The notes: generated by a model not told the origin, from the letters alone. Counted from the stretch's first letter, positions 1 to 11,445 are shown. The stretch: 64,000 bases of DNA from Flectonema sp. DT1601 (GCA_964019425.1 OZ025797.1:930001-994000), one strand, 5' to 3'. A program made the numbers and translations.

Positions 1-945
1 ATCTGTTAAGGATATAACAGTAAATTATGGTGGTGCTTTACTTAGCCTTTTGAAGTAACCATTAGGTTTCGAGATTAATCGTGACGAGGGGAAAATAGTG
101 AAGGGGAAAGTTGTAATTGGAGTTCCGACATAGAGAGCTGTGGAACTTATTAATAAAAAAAAGGAGGAAGGGGAAAGCTACTTGACTACCGGAGACTTTG
201 CAGGACCCAGTGGCCATAAGACTCATTGTATGTTAATGCTGTGAAACACTCAAAACAGACAGTAATTCCTACCACCTGTCTGATGTTTTATTTTTCCTCT
301 CTTTTTTTCATACCATGGCATATCAAAAGAATTCATCTTCTCATTTCCAAAAAAAAAAAAAAAAAAAAAAAGAAAAAGAAAATCAAAAAAACGTCAAAAC
401 AGCAGCGAACGACAGAAACAAAAAAAATTGAAGAAGAAAAATAAAAATAAATAAAAGCAGTGCGTAAGATGAATACTTGACTTTCTGAAGACAAGTAGAG
501 GACACTGCACTGCTAAGTAAGAGAACAGCTGAAGATGTCACATCTTCACTGAAGGGAACCATATGCACCTCATTCCAATTGATGTACACAAATTAGTGTA
601 CAGAGTAAGAGATTTTATAATAAAAAAAAGCGAACTCAGCTTGCTGCTCTATTTAACTGAACACATTAGTTTCAGGGCCTCTACAGAGTAAGAGATTGTT
701 CTCGCTGAAGGACACGTAATAATTCTATCAAGGAAGATACTATAACAGTTAAAACCCTTGTGTCTTAATTAACTAAAAAAAAAATTAAAAAAAAATGCAC
801 CAGTAGTAGCCATAACGGGACATCGAAAGTCGTAAAGAGCAATAAAAAAAAACCGGTTTCGCATTTGAAATAATAGTTTTTTGGGAGGAAAAAGTAAACC
901 TTCGCAACGAAACTCAAATACTTTTCCTACCACAAAAAAAATAAC

Positions 946-977
<32 letters not shown>

Positions 978-2145
978 GTGTAAAACACAGAAAAATAAGA
1001 GGGAGAAAAATAATAAGGAAATTTCTGTCCAGACACGCTGTTTTCCGTGACAACGAGAACCAATCACAGAAAATGAGGAAAATATGAACTCGCAATTAAA
1101 AAAGAGAGACAATATGGAATACAAGCGTCCTATTCCTTGAGGCAGGTATAAGTCTCCATACTCTACTAATTATGAGTAAAACAATACAATACAAAGAGTA
1201 CCGTAACGTAAACTAAAGCCATCCAATACCTTTGCTTGATGCTTTTGGGAAGACAAGCAGAAGCTAAGCTTCCGCAAGAAGCTGATTCTAACCGTGAGCA
1301 ACATCAGGCACTGGGAATTATTTTATTAAAACTACATTTTTAATGATTACTTTTTGCAAAAAAAGGTTTAGCAGCACTCTCCTAAAAAGTGTAAACAAAT
1401 TACTTGTTTTTTTTGTTTTTTTTTTTTGTTTAAATTGAAAAGAACACACCACACGCGTCTAATGATCTGACACCAATCATGTGGTAGCAGAAAGTTAGAG
1501 GACGTAAAAAGATACAAAAGCCAGGTGGCTCCAACTTGACAAGTCTATTTGCATCTTTGGAATTGAAATAACAGTTTGAAGCAATTCGCTCAACACGTCC
1601 AAAAAGAAAAACACAACTTGAGTTGCACTTGAAAGAAAGGAGGGGAGGGAAAAGTTGGGGCAATTCCACGTAAAACATTTGCAGAGTAAAGAAAATGCGG
1701 TGCAGAGACGACCACATAATAAGGGAGGCAAAGAGTACAAATAATGTGACTTTGCTTTAAGTCAGAAAAATACCGAGCGGAAAAGAACTGGAAGAACTAC
1801 AGTACACTACCGTCAGAAAACAGAGCATGTAAGATTGAACCCCCATTTATTTCAATTATTTTTTCTTATTCTTTTTTTCTTATTCCATTCTCTTTCAAAG
1901 TCAAGTCAAAGGGCTGTTAGGCAGCATCGAAGCAAGAGTGCATCTGGAGAGGTGATAACCAACTTTTTTTTCACAATTTCTTTTTTTCTTTATCGAGAAC
2001 ATCACACTACCTGCCGTAACAGCAGCACTGTGAAGTACTAAAAACTGGGTGGCGGTTTTTTTCTACCACACCACTAAGTCAGCAGTTTTGCAACGCTGTT
2101 GAGATGAAAAGGGATTGGGCTTTGCGATGCACGATTACAGGGTCA
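1..2145. other. Intergenic, no gene seen
   Basis: This stretch lies downstream of the first minus-strand gene. It is AT-rich with long A and T runs (around 349-371, 945-974 and 1410-1430). The only open frames are short and cross homopolymers. A dispersed-repeat copy occupies the first 60 bases. I see no RNA gene. Confidence 0.6.
3..60. repeat. Dispersed repeat, copy 1 (partner at 3647-3707)
   Basis: The 24-base stretch around 36-60 (core CTTAGCCTTTTGAAGTAAC) recurs at 3683-3703. The upstream 30 bases can be aligned with scattered mismatches. The two copies are in the same orientation and 3.6 kb apart. Family unknown. Confidence 0.6.
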
Positions 2146-3327
2146 CTAACATTGAAGCTTTGATTCACAACAGTGTTGGCACGCTTTTGACTCGCAACTA
2201 TCTGAAGACTCTGGGTAGTGCGAGAATGTATAATGTCCATCATTCATACTCGCGATCACTCTCATACCATTTGATGCAGAGTTGTTCAATGATTTCCGCA
2301 TCAATAAGTTCTTTAAATTATTTTGAGGTGACGCTGACGGTTCCCAACCCTCTGGCAGATCAGCAAGCGGTGCATCAGGGTCCGGTGAGGACCCACTTCT
2401 GTACAAGTGAAGTGACTTACAAGGTCCACTACAACTGTTATTATAGAAGTCCAGACACTTAGTGTGTGCCTTCTTCAGGTCTGTAAGCCACTCTCTACCA
2501 CAGACGAGGCAACGAAGAGGGTCAAATGGAGACTTCTTGCGGACCTTCTTCATCAGTCTCCAGGCGTTGTGTTTGCATGGGCGGCCTTCCAGGTACGAAA
2601 GCGGATGTCTTTCTTCCTCTTCGCTCTTAGTTGACTCGCTGTCAGTGGTGGAGGCAATTGAAATGGTCGGCAGCTCAGCATTGAGCAACTGCGGAGAGCA
2701 AGTTGACTGCACGATTGGGGTAGAGCAATGCACAGGAGTTCCATTTACTTGAATTGGCTGATACTGTTGTGGGTACTGAACCACCTGAGGAACCACTGGC
2801 TGCTGTGGCTGCTGGTAAATCGGCTGCAGCTGTTGTTGCTGCTGTTGCATTTGTTGTAATTGCTGCTGCTGTTGCTGAAGTTGCTGTTGCTGAAGTTGTT
2901 GCTGCTGCTGCAGTTGCTGAAGCTGCTGTTGCTGTTGCGGATACATTTGCTGAACAGGAATATCAGTCCCCAAACATTGAGTAGTCTGTTGGTGATGTTG
3001 ATACACCGCAGGAAGAGGTGCTGCTGCAGCAGGTAAAGCAATTGGAGGAATATAACTTTTATTTAAAACGAGCTGTCCCTCAGGTGTGTGCACTGAAATC
3101 TTCCTCCCGGAGTCTTCGATGAATAAACTTCCACTTCTACTTGCCCTGCTCGCTGTATCAGTTTCACTAACAACACTCATCATTGATGATCTTCTGAACT
3201 CATCAATGCTCAAAGCTGATAACATATCACTTGTTGCACTACTTCTCGCATCGTAACTGTGATTGGATTCGCACCATACCTGTGATGCGAGTGACCCTCT
3301 TGAAACTTGCAAAGCACCCTCGTTCAT
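2146..3327 (-). CDS. Poly-Q protein with C-terminal CCCH-type zinc finger
   Basis: A single-exon frame of 393 residues. The frame runs open to 3399, but I start it at 3327 because an in-frame pyrimidine tract ending in CCCAG (AG at 3339-3340) sits 11 nt before this ATG, like the acceptors of the neighbouring genes. The N-terminal third is Ser-rich. The middle (about residues 120-210) is dominated by Gln tracts encoded by mixed CAG/CAA codons. The C-terminal third has a compact Cys/His region (about 245-308). It begins with PCKHNAWRL, continues with a CxxC pair (RCLVCGREW), and ends in C-x7-C-x3-C-x3-H (KCLDFYNNSC to LHLYR), which reads as a CCCH finger. Such fingers usually bind RNA. The Gln tracts suggest condensate or granule behaviour, but that is inference. 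I know of no named orthologue. Confidence 0.8.
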   Translation of the reverse strand: MNEGALQVSRGSLASQVWCESNHSYDARSSATSDMLSALSIDEFRRSSMMSVVSETDTASRASRSGSLFIEDSGRKISVHTPEGQLVLNKSYIPPIALPAAAAPLPAVYQHHQQTTQCLGTDIPVQQMYPQQQQQLQQLQQQQQLQQQQLQQQQQQLQQMQQQQQQLQPIYQQPQQPVVPQVVQYPQQYQPIQVNGTPVHCSTPIVQSTCSPQLLNAELPTISIASTTDSESTKSEEEERHPLSYLEGRPCKHNAWRLMKKVRKKSPFDPLRCLVCGREWLTDLKKAHTKCLDFYNNSCSGPCKSLHLYRSGSSPDPDAPLADLPEGWEPSASPQNNLKNLLMRKSLNNSASNGMRVIASMNDGHYTFSHYPESSDSCESKACQHCCESKLQC

Positions 3328-3338
3328 TGTGAGTGTCG

Positions 3339-3372
3339 CTGGGAAAGTAATACTTGACAAAAAAGAGATATG
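3339..3372 (-). promoter_or_regulatory. Predicted trans-splice acceptor of the CCCH gene
   Basis: On the minus strand a T/C-rich tract is followed by TTTCCCAG, then an 11-nt leader and the ATG at 3327. This site decides the start. It would be confirmed by spliced-leader-capped reads ending at 3338. Confidence 0.6.
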
Positions 3373-4155
3373 GGAAAAAGAAAAACACAACACCGACACC
3401 TATGCGACCATTCATCTGATGTAGTTTTTTAAGGACCTTTAACGAAGAGAATAAATGAGCGATGATATTTACTATTTTTTTAAAGCAAATTTTTTGCATT
3501 GTCGGATTCCTCAGAACAGAACATAAGTTCATTATTTTTTTTTTTTTACTTATTTTTTTTTTTTTTTTTATTCAACTTTTTCAGATAACTACATAAAAGG
3601 GGGGGTTGAATATTTGAATTTGTAAAACATAAACAATTGTTAACCTCTGCTAAAGATACATACAGCGACTGCGGTGATGCTTAACTTAGCCTTTTGAAGT
3701 AACTATTTTAAGGGCATGAAAAAATCTTTTTACGGGAGTATAGAACATCTTTCCCCCTTTTTTTTTTCTAAAAAAAAAAAAAAAATGATATTTCATTTGC
3801 ATAACAAGAAGCACAAGAAACTCTGATTAGGAAAGTTTTGTAATTGCGAGACATTTGATGATTATTCAACAAGGATGAAAACCGTAAAAACGAAAAACTA
3901 TTATTATTATTATTTTTTTTTTTTTAATTGGGTTTTTCATTTAAAAGTAGCAAACCAATGATACTCGACTTACTAATCGGTCAAGTTTCCATTTTTGGAA
4001 TTTATTTTTTCAAAGTAATCGGGATAGCAAAAATAAGCAGCTCAAATTCAAGTATTTTTTTTTCTTTTCCCAAATAGCCAAAATTTGGTTTTTACATGTT
4101 GCGAAGTTCGAACAGGGAAATAGAGGGTGGGAACAGCATTGTGCATCAATGATAC

Positions 4156-4186
<31 letters not shown>

Positions 4187-5678
4187 CTTTCTATTTTTTT
4201 TTTTCCCACCAGTCTGTTCTTGATGAATGCAATTACAAATTCGTATTACTCGACGAACAAAGAACCCGATTAACAATTAAATTTAAAAAAAAAAATAAGT
4301 AAACAAACTTCAACATTGATAATTTCAAAACTACATCTGTGCACAAAACAAACTAGCCTAGACTACGTGAACAGGAATACAGGGCAAACTGTACTGTAAT
4401 TAGCGAATAAGAAAACGCTGCTACTGATTGCTTGATCGAATAAAGAACAAAAGAAACATCGGTTCAACGAAAGCCACCCAACATGACCCACAAAGACCTA
4501 TTTGAGCGCACACACACAAACCATCAGTAAACGACAGGAGCAGTTGCGCACGAATGAAACATGGGTGGGGGGACAATTAAAAATCAGTAAAAAAAGAAGA
4601 AAAAAATTAAAAAGTAAGCACACGGAAAAAAACAACAAATACATCCCCCTGATATTCTCTTACAGAAGGAAGAATTCATCAATCGGCTTAGGAACGAGGC
4701 ATTAATGTAGTAGAACACTACACTGAATTCCAAGTACCATATTCAAACAGAGAACTCAGGAGAGAATAATGTTTACCCACGTAACAAGCTGAACATAGGA
4801 TTTTAATTCTAAAAAAAAGAAAAGAAAAAAATTGGGGTAATGAAAAACAGTAGAGAATCTGACTTGACTATTTTATATGAACGTTTTTTTAATCGTTTTA
4901 AACTTTTTTACAAAAAAAAAAAAAAAAAAAAAAGGGGGGGCAAATTGATACTTCATTATCAAGCTCAGAGGAACAACAACAATCTCTCAGACAATCTTGG
5001 GAAGGAAAGACATGTCACTCCGGACCGCCCATCATAAAGGGACAATGCACAACACTTTTTTTTTCCCCCCCAATGTCCAACATAATAATTTAGAACATTC
5101 CCCACATGATGACAAAAACGTTTGCTTTGGCTGACACTATTGAATAATATGGTGTGCAACACTAAAAATAAAAAATAAAATAAAACGCACAAATAATATA
5201 AGTAGCTGAGCAGCAGGAATGACAAAGGCAACCTAGGCTAAGGTGGATTGACACTATTGCAATGATACAACAGGGGGAATAAGACTAAAAGAAATTGAGA
5301 GAATAAATAAATCCAACATTATTATTATTATTATTTTTCCTTTTTTTTGATGGGTCAACAACGGGACGGAAACAAAGAAGAGAAAAACTGATATTTTTTG
5401 TGGGGATGCGAGGAAACTTTTCCCAACTAATTCCCGACCTTAATTTTCTCCCCTTTTTTCCCTGTTTTTTTATTTTCTACACAGGGTGCCTGTCTCCCAA
5501 GCAACTCCACTATATTCTTTGCACGAATGGCGTTTTCAGCTTGACTATGTGCAATTTTGTCTACGAACTGTGTGGGCGGACTTGCACTCAACACACGTCA
5601 CAGTACGTAACTTCCAACAAACCGGTCTTTTCGAAGTCCCATTGCATGGTTTTGAAACAACGCATATCAGCGATGTGA
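3373..5678. other. Intergenic, repeats and homopolymers
   Basis: Between the transporter 3' end and the CCCH gene lie about 2.3 kb without a supportable gene. They hold long A/T runs (3540-3570, 4156-4177, 4913-4934) and short ATT microsatellites (3900-3915, 5320-5335). There are also purine tracts that switch from an A-run to a G-run (4913-4940) and a dispersed-repeat copy at 3647-3707. Another copy of a family, with core ATTGATACTTCATTATCAAG, lies near 4945-4975. Confidence 0.6.
3647..3707. repeat. Dispersed repeat, copy 2 (partner at 3-60)
   Basis: It shares the CTTAGCCTTTTGAAGTAAC core with positions 36-60 and keeps the same orientation. It is diverged upstream of the core. Confidence 0.6.
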
Positions 5679-7575
5679 TCACAAGGATGAGAAGGCTTGC
5701 TTGAATAACAACCCGACTGATGTAAATCCGTAACCGAGAATAGCCACCTTAAGACCAACGTCGAAGAAGGTGTTCCTGTGATAGTTGTGATAATGAAATG
5801 AGGAAATGAAACACTGAAATGAATAAGAAATAATTTACATACTGTTCCCCATCTCTGTATTTCATCCAAAAGTGAACTGAGATTGGTAGGAGATAAATCC
5901 AAATTAGTCCACAGACACCTCCACCAATGGAAGCAATGTCACCTACTCCTATTCCAAATGCTGCTGGGATACCAGCGAGTAAGATTATAAGCATACTCAC
6001 AGCCTGTGGAGGTTATTGTTTGTTTGTTTACATACAACGTCATACAAAAGATTGCTCAGAATGAAAAAACAATATACATACTCCGTTAACGTATACGTTA
6101 TTAGGAAGACTCTTGTAGAAAGTAAATATCTGTGATCTGCAAAGGAATACTAGTAGTGGGTACACCATACAAATTTGAAATACGACTGAGATTCTCGCAA
6201 TGAGAGCGAACTTATCATCATAAGGAAACATTTCAAGGAAGTTCTGCTCAATAGGACAGTGTCTGAATCCCGCGATGGACATTAGTCCAGGAGCGAGGTA
6301 GCACATGGCAGTTCCAAAGTAACCAAGGAACATATCTCTGCCATTCTTGTCAGGATTTTTCGAAGATCCTAAAATTGGGCAAATTAAATTATGTAAAAAG
6401 AACGAAAGACAAAGAACAGATGCTAATTGAGGCCAAGTACTCGTGTACATCGCGAAGTTATCAACATCAGAATCTTCAGATCCCGTCGATGACGATGATG
6501 ATGAAGGACACGTATCACTATTGAAAGCCATAATAGATTTAATTATAATAAATGACATGTTGAACAACACAAAGACGATAGCAAAGGTACTGGCCTTGAA
6601 AAGAGGTTCGAGATTCTTTACAAACGACACTACCCATTCGATTCCAGCAATCAAAAGAGCGATGTTAAATTTACTTATAAAGGATGATGAGTCCTTTTTA
6701 AAACATCCAACAACACTTTGAGTCGCATAAATGTGGTATGACATCAACGCCACAATCAACACCAACGTACTCGTCCACGTCGCGATGACTTCAACAAGTG
6801 GTGACATTCTCCTAAGTACAGAGAAGTAGTCTTTTTCTTTCAAAACCTTCGCTTGTAAAAAGATCATTCTTACAGTGTACAGAGAGACACAGAAACCTCC
6901 CACAAATACAACTAAACTCATTAAGAATCCGGCCTGTCCAAACGCCCATGGAAGAGACAACATAGTCGATCCACACATAGTCGTCCATATTGTGAAAATA
7001 ATTGAAATTGAACCTCCTCCTTTGACACCACTTTGATTATTTAAGAATGAATCTAACCAAACAATTTGATAAAAGACAGCATCATCAACAGTAGTTAAGT
7101 GTTCGTGGTCTTCAATGGGTTGTTCAAGAAGATGATCGAATGCTGTTGCGTCTTCGTCTGTTTCTCCAGTTTGACGAGCGTACTTCACACCTGCTTCGTA
7201 ATAGGCCTTTCGGTTCCATTGAGGGTGAGATCTTCCCATAAGCATGGGAGTGTGAGTGTCTTCACAATATTGTTTTGGACTTTCTGGAGGGCTTGCGGTT
7301 TCTTTGCTGTCGAGAATCCCCGTTGGTGTTTCACCACTTGGTGATGGAGGAGGTAACTGCCCTGTTGGCATTGTTCCACTTGATGGGTGCTTTGATAATA
7401 CAATCCTTCCATGAACCATAGGACTCTTTCCAAAATCACCTGCTTGTGGAGAACTTCTTCTCATACTCAAACTCCCCATACTTGTTTGCGACAACTGCCG
7501 CTGTGCTGCTGGAATTTGTTGCACAGCTGACCTTCCCTCCTCCATGGATGATAAGTTATTTTCATTGTTTTGCAT
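5679..7575 (-). CDS. SLC38A9: SLC38A9-like amino-acid transporter
   Basis: Three exons (7575-6082, 6003-5843, 5775-5679) give 583 residues. Both introns (6004-6081, 5776-5842) have GTATGT donors and CACAG acceptors. The ATG at 7575 is chosen because a TTCTTTCAG acceptor lies 13 nt upstream. A hydrophilic, probably disordered tail of about 190 residues precedes an AAAP-family core of roughly ten to eleven membrane helices. The core starts at GSISIIFTIWTTMCGSTML. Several segments match my memory of human SLC38A9, a lysosomal arginine sensor: the TM1 SLPW motif, SKFN, and IEQNFL..FP followed by IAR and VYPLL. The last exon supplies the final helix (DVGLKVAILGYG...). The family is secure. The SLC38A9 orthology and lysosomal location are inference. 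Whether the tail contacts Rag GTPases as in animals cannot be judged. Confidence 0.82.
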
Positions 7576-7588
7576 ACTCTCCCCCTCA

Positions 7589-7605
7589 CTGAAAGAATAA
7601 CTTAA
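7589..7605 (-). promoter_or_regulatory. Predicted trans-splice acceptor of the transporter gene
   Basis: The minus-strand sequence TTATTCTTTCAG is followed by a 13-nt leader and the ATG at 7575. It lies inside an upstream-extended open frame, so it decides the start. Confidence 0.6.
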
Positions 7606-7969
7606 GAAGGTAAGTATCAATTATTAAGTTACAACATACATTTATTATGTTAACCAGTCAGTTAAAACACGAATCAAACTCCTCGATTAGGAGAACCCTT
7701 TTATTTCAAAGGGGTTAGGGTAGCGGTAAGGTATCTAATAATATTTTGGTAATCTTTAACTACCATCCACAATAATAAAAATGTGTAAGGTTTTCAATTG
7801 TGTAAAAGTAATTACCACTATTTATCGATGTTTTGAATTATTGAAGCTACAAAGAATATCACATAAAATACATCTATAATCACACGTTGCAATATGTCAT
7901 TACTGTCGCTGTGTCTCCAGACGAGATCTAACGAGATCCCTCTTTTGACGTTCTGTCAACTGTCAACCG
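7606..7969. other. Intergenic with one small inverted repeat
   Basis: About 360 bases separate two minus-strand genes. An inverted repeat at 7694-7716 (AACCCTTT against AAAGGGGTT, one bulge) could form a short hairpin. Otherwise I see only AT-rich sequence. Confidence 0.5.
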
Positions 7970-8898
7970 TCACGTCTCAGCTGCTACAAGAGATATAGGT
8001 GGTAGTGATACAATACCGTGGGGAGATGGCAACTGAACAATCACCTGTTTGTTTGTTTTTTTTACCTACAAACCAATTGTTCGAAAGTTTGTCTGGGACT
8101 AAAGCTTTGCTCAAAAAAAAAAAAGAAGGAAAAAAAAAATACCTTATATCCCGTGGATTTCACGACTCCAGTTTTTCCGTTTAGTTCAGGCTCGAGTAGA
8201 AGTCTTCGAATCGTGACTGTGTCACCTTTATTAATATTAGTATTGCCAGACATTGGTTGAAGGTCACTAGTTTGAAAGCAACGAATACCAACAGAATCGA
8301 TTGCAATAAATGCTGTTTGTTGAGTACCTTTAACTATTCCCTTCTGATCATTTAGAGTAGTGTTGATGGCGAGGTTTTTAACTCTGACACATGAACCGTT
8401 TTTGTGAGTTGGTTGCGATGTAGAAGTTTCTAAAACATTTATATTGTAGGAATCTATAGCATGACTTTCCCCTTCAATCCAGGTAAATATTTTTGTTGTG
8501 AATCCCAATACCTTTCCTCGCTTTCCATTAAGTCCCATGTCAAGAGTCATCCCGCATACCTCTACTGTGTCTCCTTTGAGGATGCATGCATGTCCTCCAA
8601 GATTTCGTATTTGAGTCGTTGCTATACTTCGTCGTTCTCCATTATCCATTGAGAGAGCTACTTCATTTTGCTTTCCCATTATCTTTCCTTTCTTACCATT
8701 CATCTCTTTTCTTACTAACATATTTACTATTTCTATGGAAGCTCCTTTCACGAATTTCATATTCTCCTTATCAACAACTTCTTGAAAGTGACTCAAAAAG
8801 AATTGCGCTGCATTCACTGGACGTTCCTTTAGCAGGCTGGCTAGAGCTTCATCAATAAGATCGGGTATTCCCTTACTTCTTAGGTAGTCGACAGCCAT
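7970..8898 (-). CDS. RIIa/DPY30-like domain protein with four SH3-like repeats
   Basis: Two exons (8898-8143, 8044-7970) give 276 residues. The 98-bp intron (8045-8142, GTATTT...AACAG) interrupts the last repeat. Splicing restores the repeat, giving VIVQLPSPHGIVSLPPISLV in place of a low-complexity read-through tail. Residues 5-42 have the look of an RIIa or DPY-30 dimerization motif (PDLIDEALASLLKERP...FLSHF). Such motifs dock to A-kinase anchoring or radial-spoke-type partners. Then come four units of about 50 residues, each with a KOW/SH3-like core of the type LNGKxGxVxG (NGKKGKIMG, LNGKRGKVLG, LNDQKGIVKG, LNGKTGVVKS). The combination suggests a cytoskeletal or flagellar adaptor. That role is inference, and I recognise no named orthologue. 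Confidence 0.78.
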
Positions 8899-9176
8899 AT
8901 TTTAATTCCTTTCGGAGCTTGTTGTTAAATGTAAGTAACCAAATTAATTCAACGTCACGAAACGCTCTTAATTATTTTCCTGCAATACAAAAGGAAGAGA
9001 GGGGTGGAAATGTTACCCAACTAACTACACCACCACCAGAGCAGTACTTGTATTCAGATATTCTATAATAAAATCTAACGAAGGAATAAACGACGACACT
9101 GAAATTACGAAACTAAACTACAAATCAAATCAATTGGTATTCTCTGTCAGGAGGTTCACAATAGAGTCACAATGGA

Positions 9177-10850
9177 TTATTTTCTTATTTCCTGAAGCAT
9201 CTTGTTGACGTATTCAAGCTTGGCATCTCGTTGTCGTTTTTCTTCGAGAAGTCGATGCTGTTCAGCAACAAGGTCAGCGACGTTTAAATCAGATATGTCA
9301 AGGTGTACTTCACGAATATCAACACGATTGGATTCGAGATGTCTTTGAGTCGGATGTTGAGGACTACCTGATGAACTTTTAACTACACGAAACTGACTCC
9401 CATCAGAACCCTCTCGACTAGGAGGTGAGCTGCTTCCAAAGCGCTTTGGAGGAGTAGAACTATCATCTTGATAAAGTACACGAGTTGTACTAACTGAATT
9501 ACGATCACTGTTATTACTATACGATAAGTCATGTTTACCTTCTGGTGATGGTGTCACAGGTGACGGTGCAGTAGTATCCCCCGCAGGACTGTTACTGACG
9601 TCTAAGAAAGTATCATCTGCATTACTCGCTTCCACCTTTTGAGGAGAAGTTTTCTTCGTTCTTCTCGGAGGAGTTGCAATTCCACTCCGCTGCAGCGCGG
9701 TGATACTTTCTTTCAACAATTGACGAGTTTGAGACCTCAACCCAGACGAACTCCTCATCGAACTGTTATTACCTGGACTGTTATTGGCTCCAAACCGATC
9801 GATTTCTCTCTTAAGAGAAACCGATTGGTCCATTAACTGTTTTAAGAAAGCATCTTTCTCTTGGATTGGAGAAGAAGGAGGTTTACTTGGGAATACATCA
9901 GTGATTGACCCATAATTAGCCATTAAATCAGAAATTGATACTTTATCATGAATAACCACATCTCGTGAATTAGAACGTTGTCTGCCCACAGAGGTCGATG
10001 GCAGAGACGGAGAAGAACTTCGCCCACTCCGAATAGATCTCCTCGAAGCAGAAACAGACCTTCCTTGAACGGGTAACGGAGAAGTGCTGTACGGAGAGAT
10101 CTCTTGTCCTCTATCTCGTACTCTACCACGCTTTTTAAGTGGATCTGGAGGAGGAGCTGAGTTTGGTAGGTACCTCAACGGCATGGTTACTTTCGGATTT
10201 CTTTTTAGTTTAACCGGATGCTTTGGTAGAGAAGCAGTGCTCGCAGTTATTGAGGATCTTAAATTTGAAGGTCTTTTCCCCAGACCGACTTCTGCCGCCG
10301 TCCTGAGTCCGTAATCTGCCGTCGGAGAGTAGACACGTCCAGTAGGACTCTGTTGTCGTTTTCTGCGAGGTTCATGTTGAAGTATTCCAGGTACAGGTTG
10401 TACTACTGGTTTTGTATTTGGTCTTCGATGGAGTTCCTCGATAACCATTCTGGACGAGGATCTGTTGAATGAAACGGGTCTCTCTTCAATCATTCTGGAG
10501 AGTGTGTCAATCTCAAACTGTAATACCGTTTCTGCGTCACCTTCACTTGGGTTCGATTGCGGTGTAGCTTGACGAGATTGCGGTGTAGCTTGGTGCGATT
10601 GCGGCGTAGCTTGACGCGATTGCGGTGTAGCTTGGTGCGATTGCGGTGTAGCTTGACGCGATTGCGGTGTCTGACGCGACTGCGGTGTAGCTTGGCGCGG
10701 AGGTGTTGTTTTCCGAGGAGTTCGCTTCTCTACCTGCTTATGGTAATGAACATTTTTACGTGCATACCCCCCATCATCCAACTCGTACTCCAACGGAGGC
10801 CCCCCCCTCTGAACTTGATTTTGAGGGCTCGGTGTTCGCATGCCTCTCAT
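9177..10850 (-). CDS. Disordered Ser/Pro-rich protein with ATPQS repeats
   Basis: A single exon of 557 residues, with a TTTTTTCAG acceptor 21 nt upstream of the ATG. Almost the whole protein is low complexity. It is rich in Ser, Pro and Arg, with many SP and TP sites, and contains a tandem heptad repeat (residues about 55-100). The last 45 residues are a likely coiled coil (VADLVAEQHRLLEEKRQRD...). No enzymatic or known binding domain is visible. Dense S/T-P sites suggest heavy phosphorylation, and basic patches could bind microtubules. Both are inference. It could be a basal-body or cytoskeletal linker, but I do not recognise it. Confidence 0.75.
   Translation of the reverse strand: MRGMRTPSPQNQVQRGGPPLEYELDDGGYARKNVHYHKQVEKRTPRKTTPPRQATPQSRQTPQSRQATPQSHQATPQSRQATPQSHQATPQSRQATPQSNPSEGDAETVLQFEIDTLSRMIEERPVSFNRSSSRMVIEELHRRPNTKPVVQPVPGILQHEPRRKRQQSPTGRVYSPTADYGLRTAAEVGLGKRPSNLRSSITASTASLPKHPVKLKRNPKVTMPLRYLPNSAPPPDPLKKRGRVRDRGQEISPYSTSPLPVQGRSVSASRRSIRSGRSSSPSLPSTSVGRQRSNSRDVVIHDKVSISDLMANYGSITDVFPSKPPSSPIQEKDAFLKQLMDQSVSLKREIDRFGANNSPGNNSSMRSSSGLRSQTRQLLKESITALQRSGIATPPRRTKKTSPQKVEASNADDTFLDVSNSPAGDTTAPSPVTPSPEGKHDLSYSNNSDRNSVSTTRVLYQDDSSTPPKRFGSSSPPSREGSDGSQFRVVKSSSGSPQHPTQRHLESNRVDIREVHLDISDLNVADLVAEQHRLLEEKRQRDAKLEYVNKMLQEIRK
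10553..10700 (-). repeat. In-frame 21-bp tandem repeat (QATPQSR/H)
   Basis: About six units of 21 bp inside the disordered protein encode QATPQS followed alternately by R or H. The real period is therefore 42 bp over part of the run. One unit near 10670 is shortened. Codon-level identity is high, so expansion is recent. Confidence 0.8.
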
Positions 10851-11334
10851 CTTGAACCCCCCTCACCGGTTCTGAAAAAATAAAAATAAAAATTAAAAAT
10901 TAAAAAGAAAAAAGGAATCCCAGCACAAACTTCATTATTTCGATATATTTCCCAACTTTTGGACCATATCATTTTTTGTGTATAATTTCTCTGAGGGTTA
11001 AGCTTTTTATATAATTCAAACAAAAATACACACAAAAAGAATTTTCCACATTATTCAAAAGACAAGAATAATTCGGAAAGGTACTCCAACGTTAGTCATA
11101 CTACAGCCAGCTTGCCCTTTACTTGTCGTAATCACGTTGAGCTGTTTACCAGGCAATACAATGCACCTGATTCCATCAAAACGAATATTTCAGATTGATA
11201 CATTACCAAATAGTAATAGCATTCACCCACTCACGCACAGTGAGAGTCAACAACATAAGCAGTATTGATAAAAATAAATAAAAGAATAATTGGCTTTATC
11301 TTAAACTCTGCAGAATATAGTATAGTATTATATT

Positions 11335-11445
11335 ACTGTTTTGTTTATGCACGAAACCGTGAACCGACTTAAAGTGTTAAAGCTGAAGGAGGTTTCATGT
11401 GTGCTGCCCAACATTCTTTTTCATTTCTTACAATACTTGTTGAAT

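Noticed and set aside
2115-2462. Plus-strand open frame of 115 codons
   Set aside because: It overlaps the conserved zinc-finger coding region of the minus-strand CCCH gene and shows no recognisable domain.
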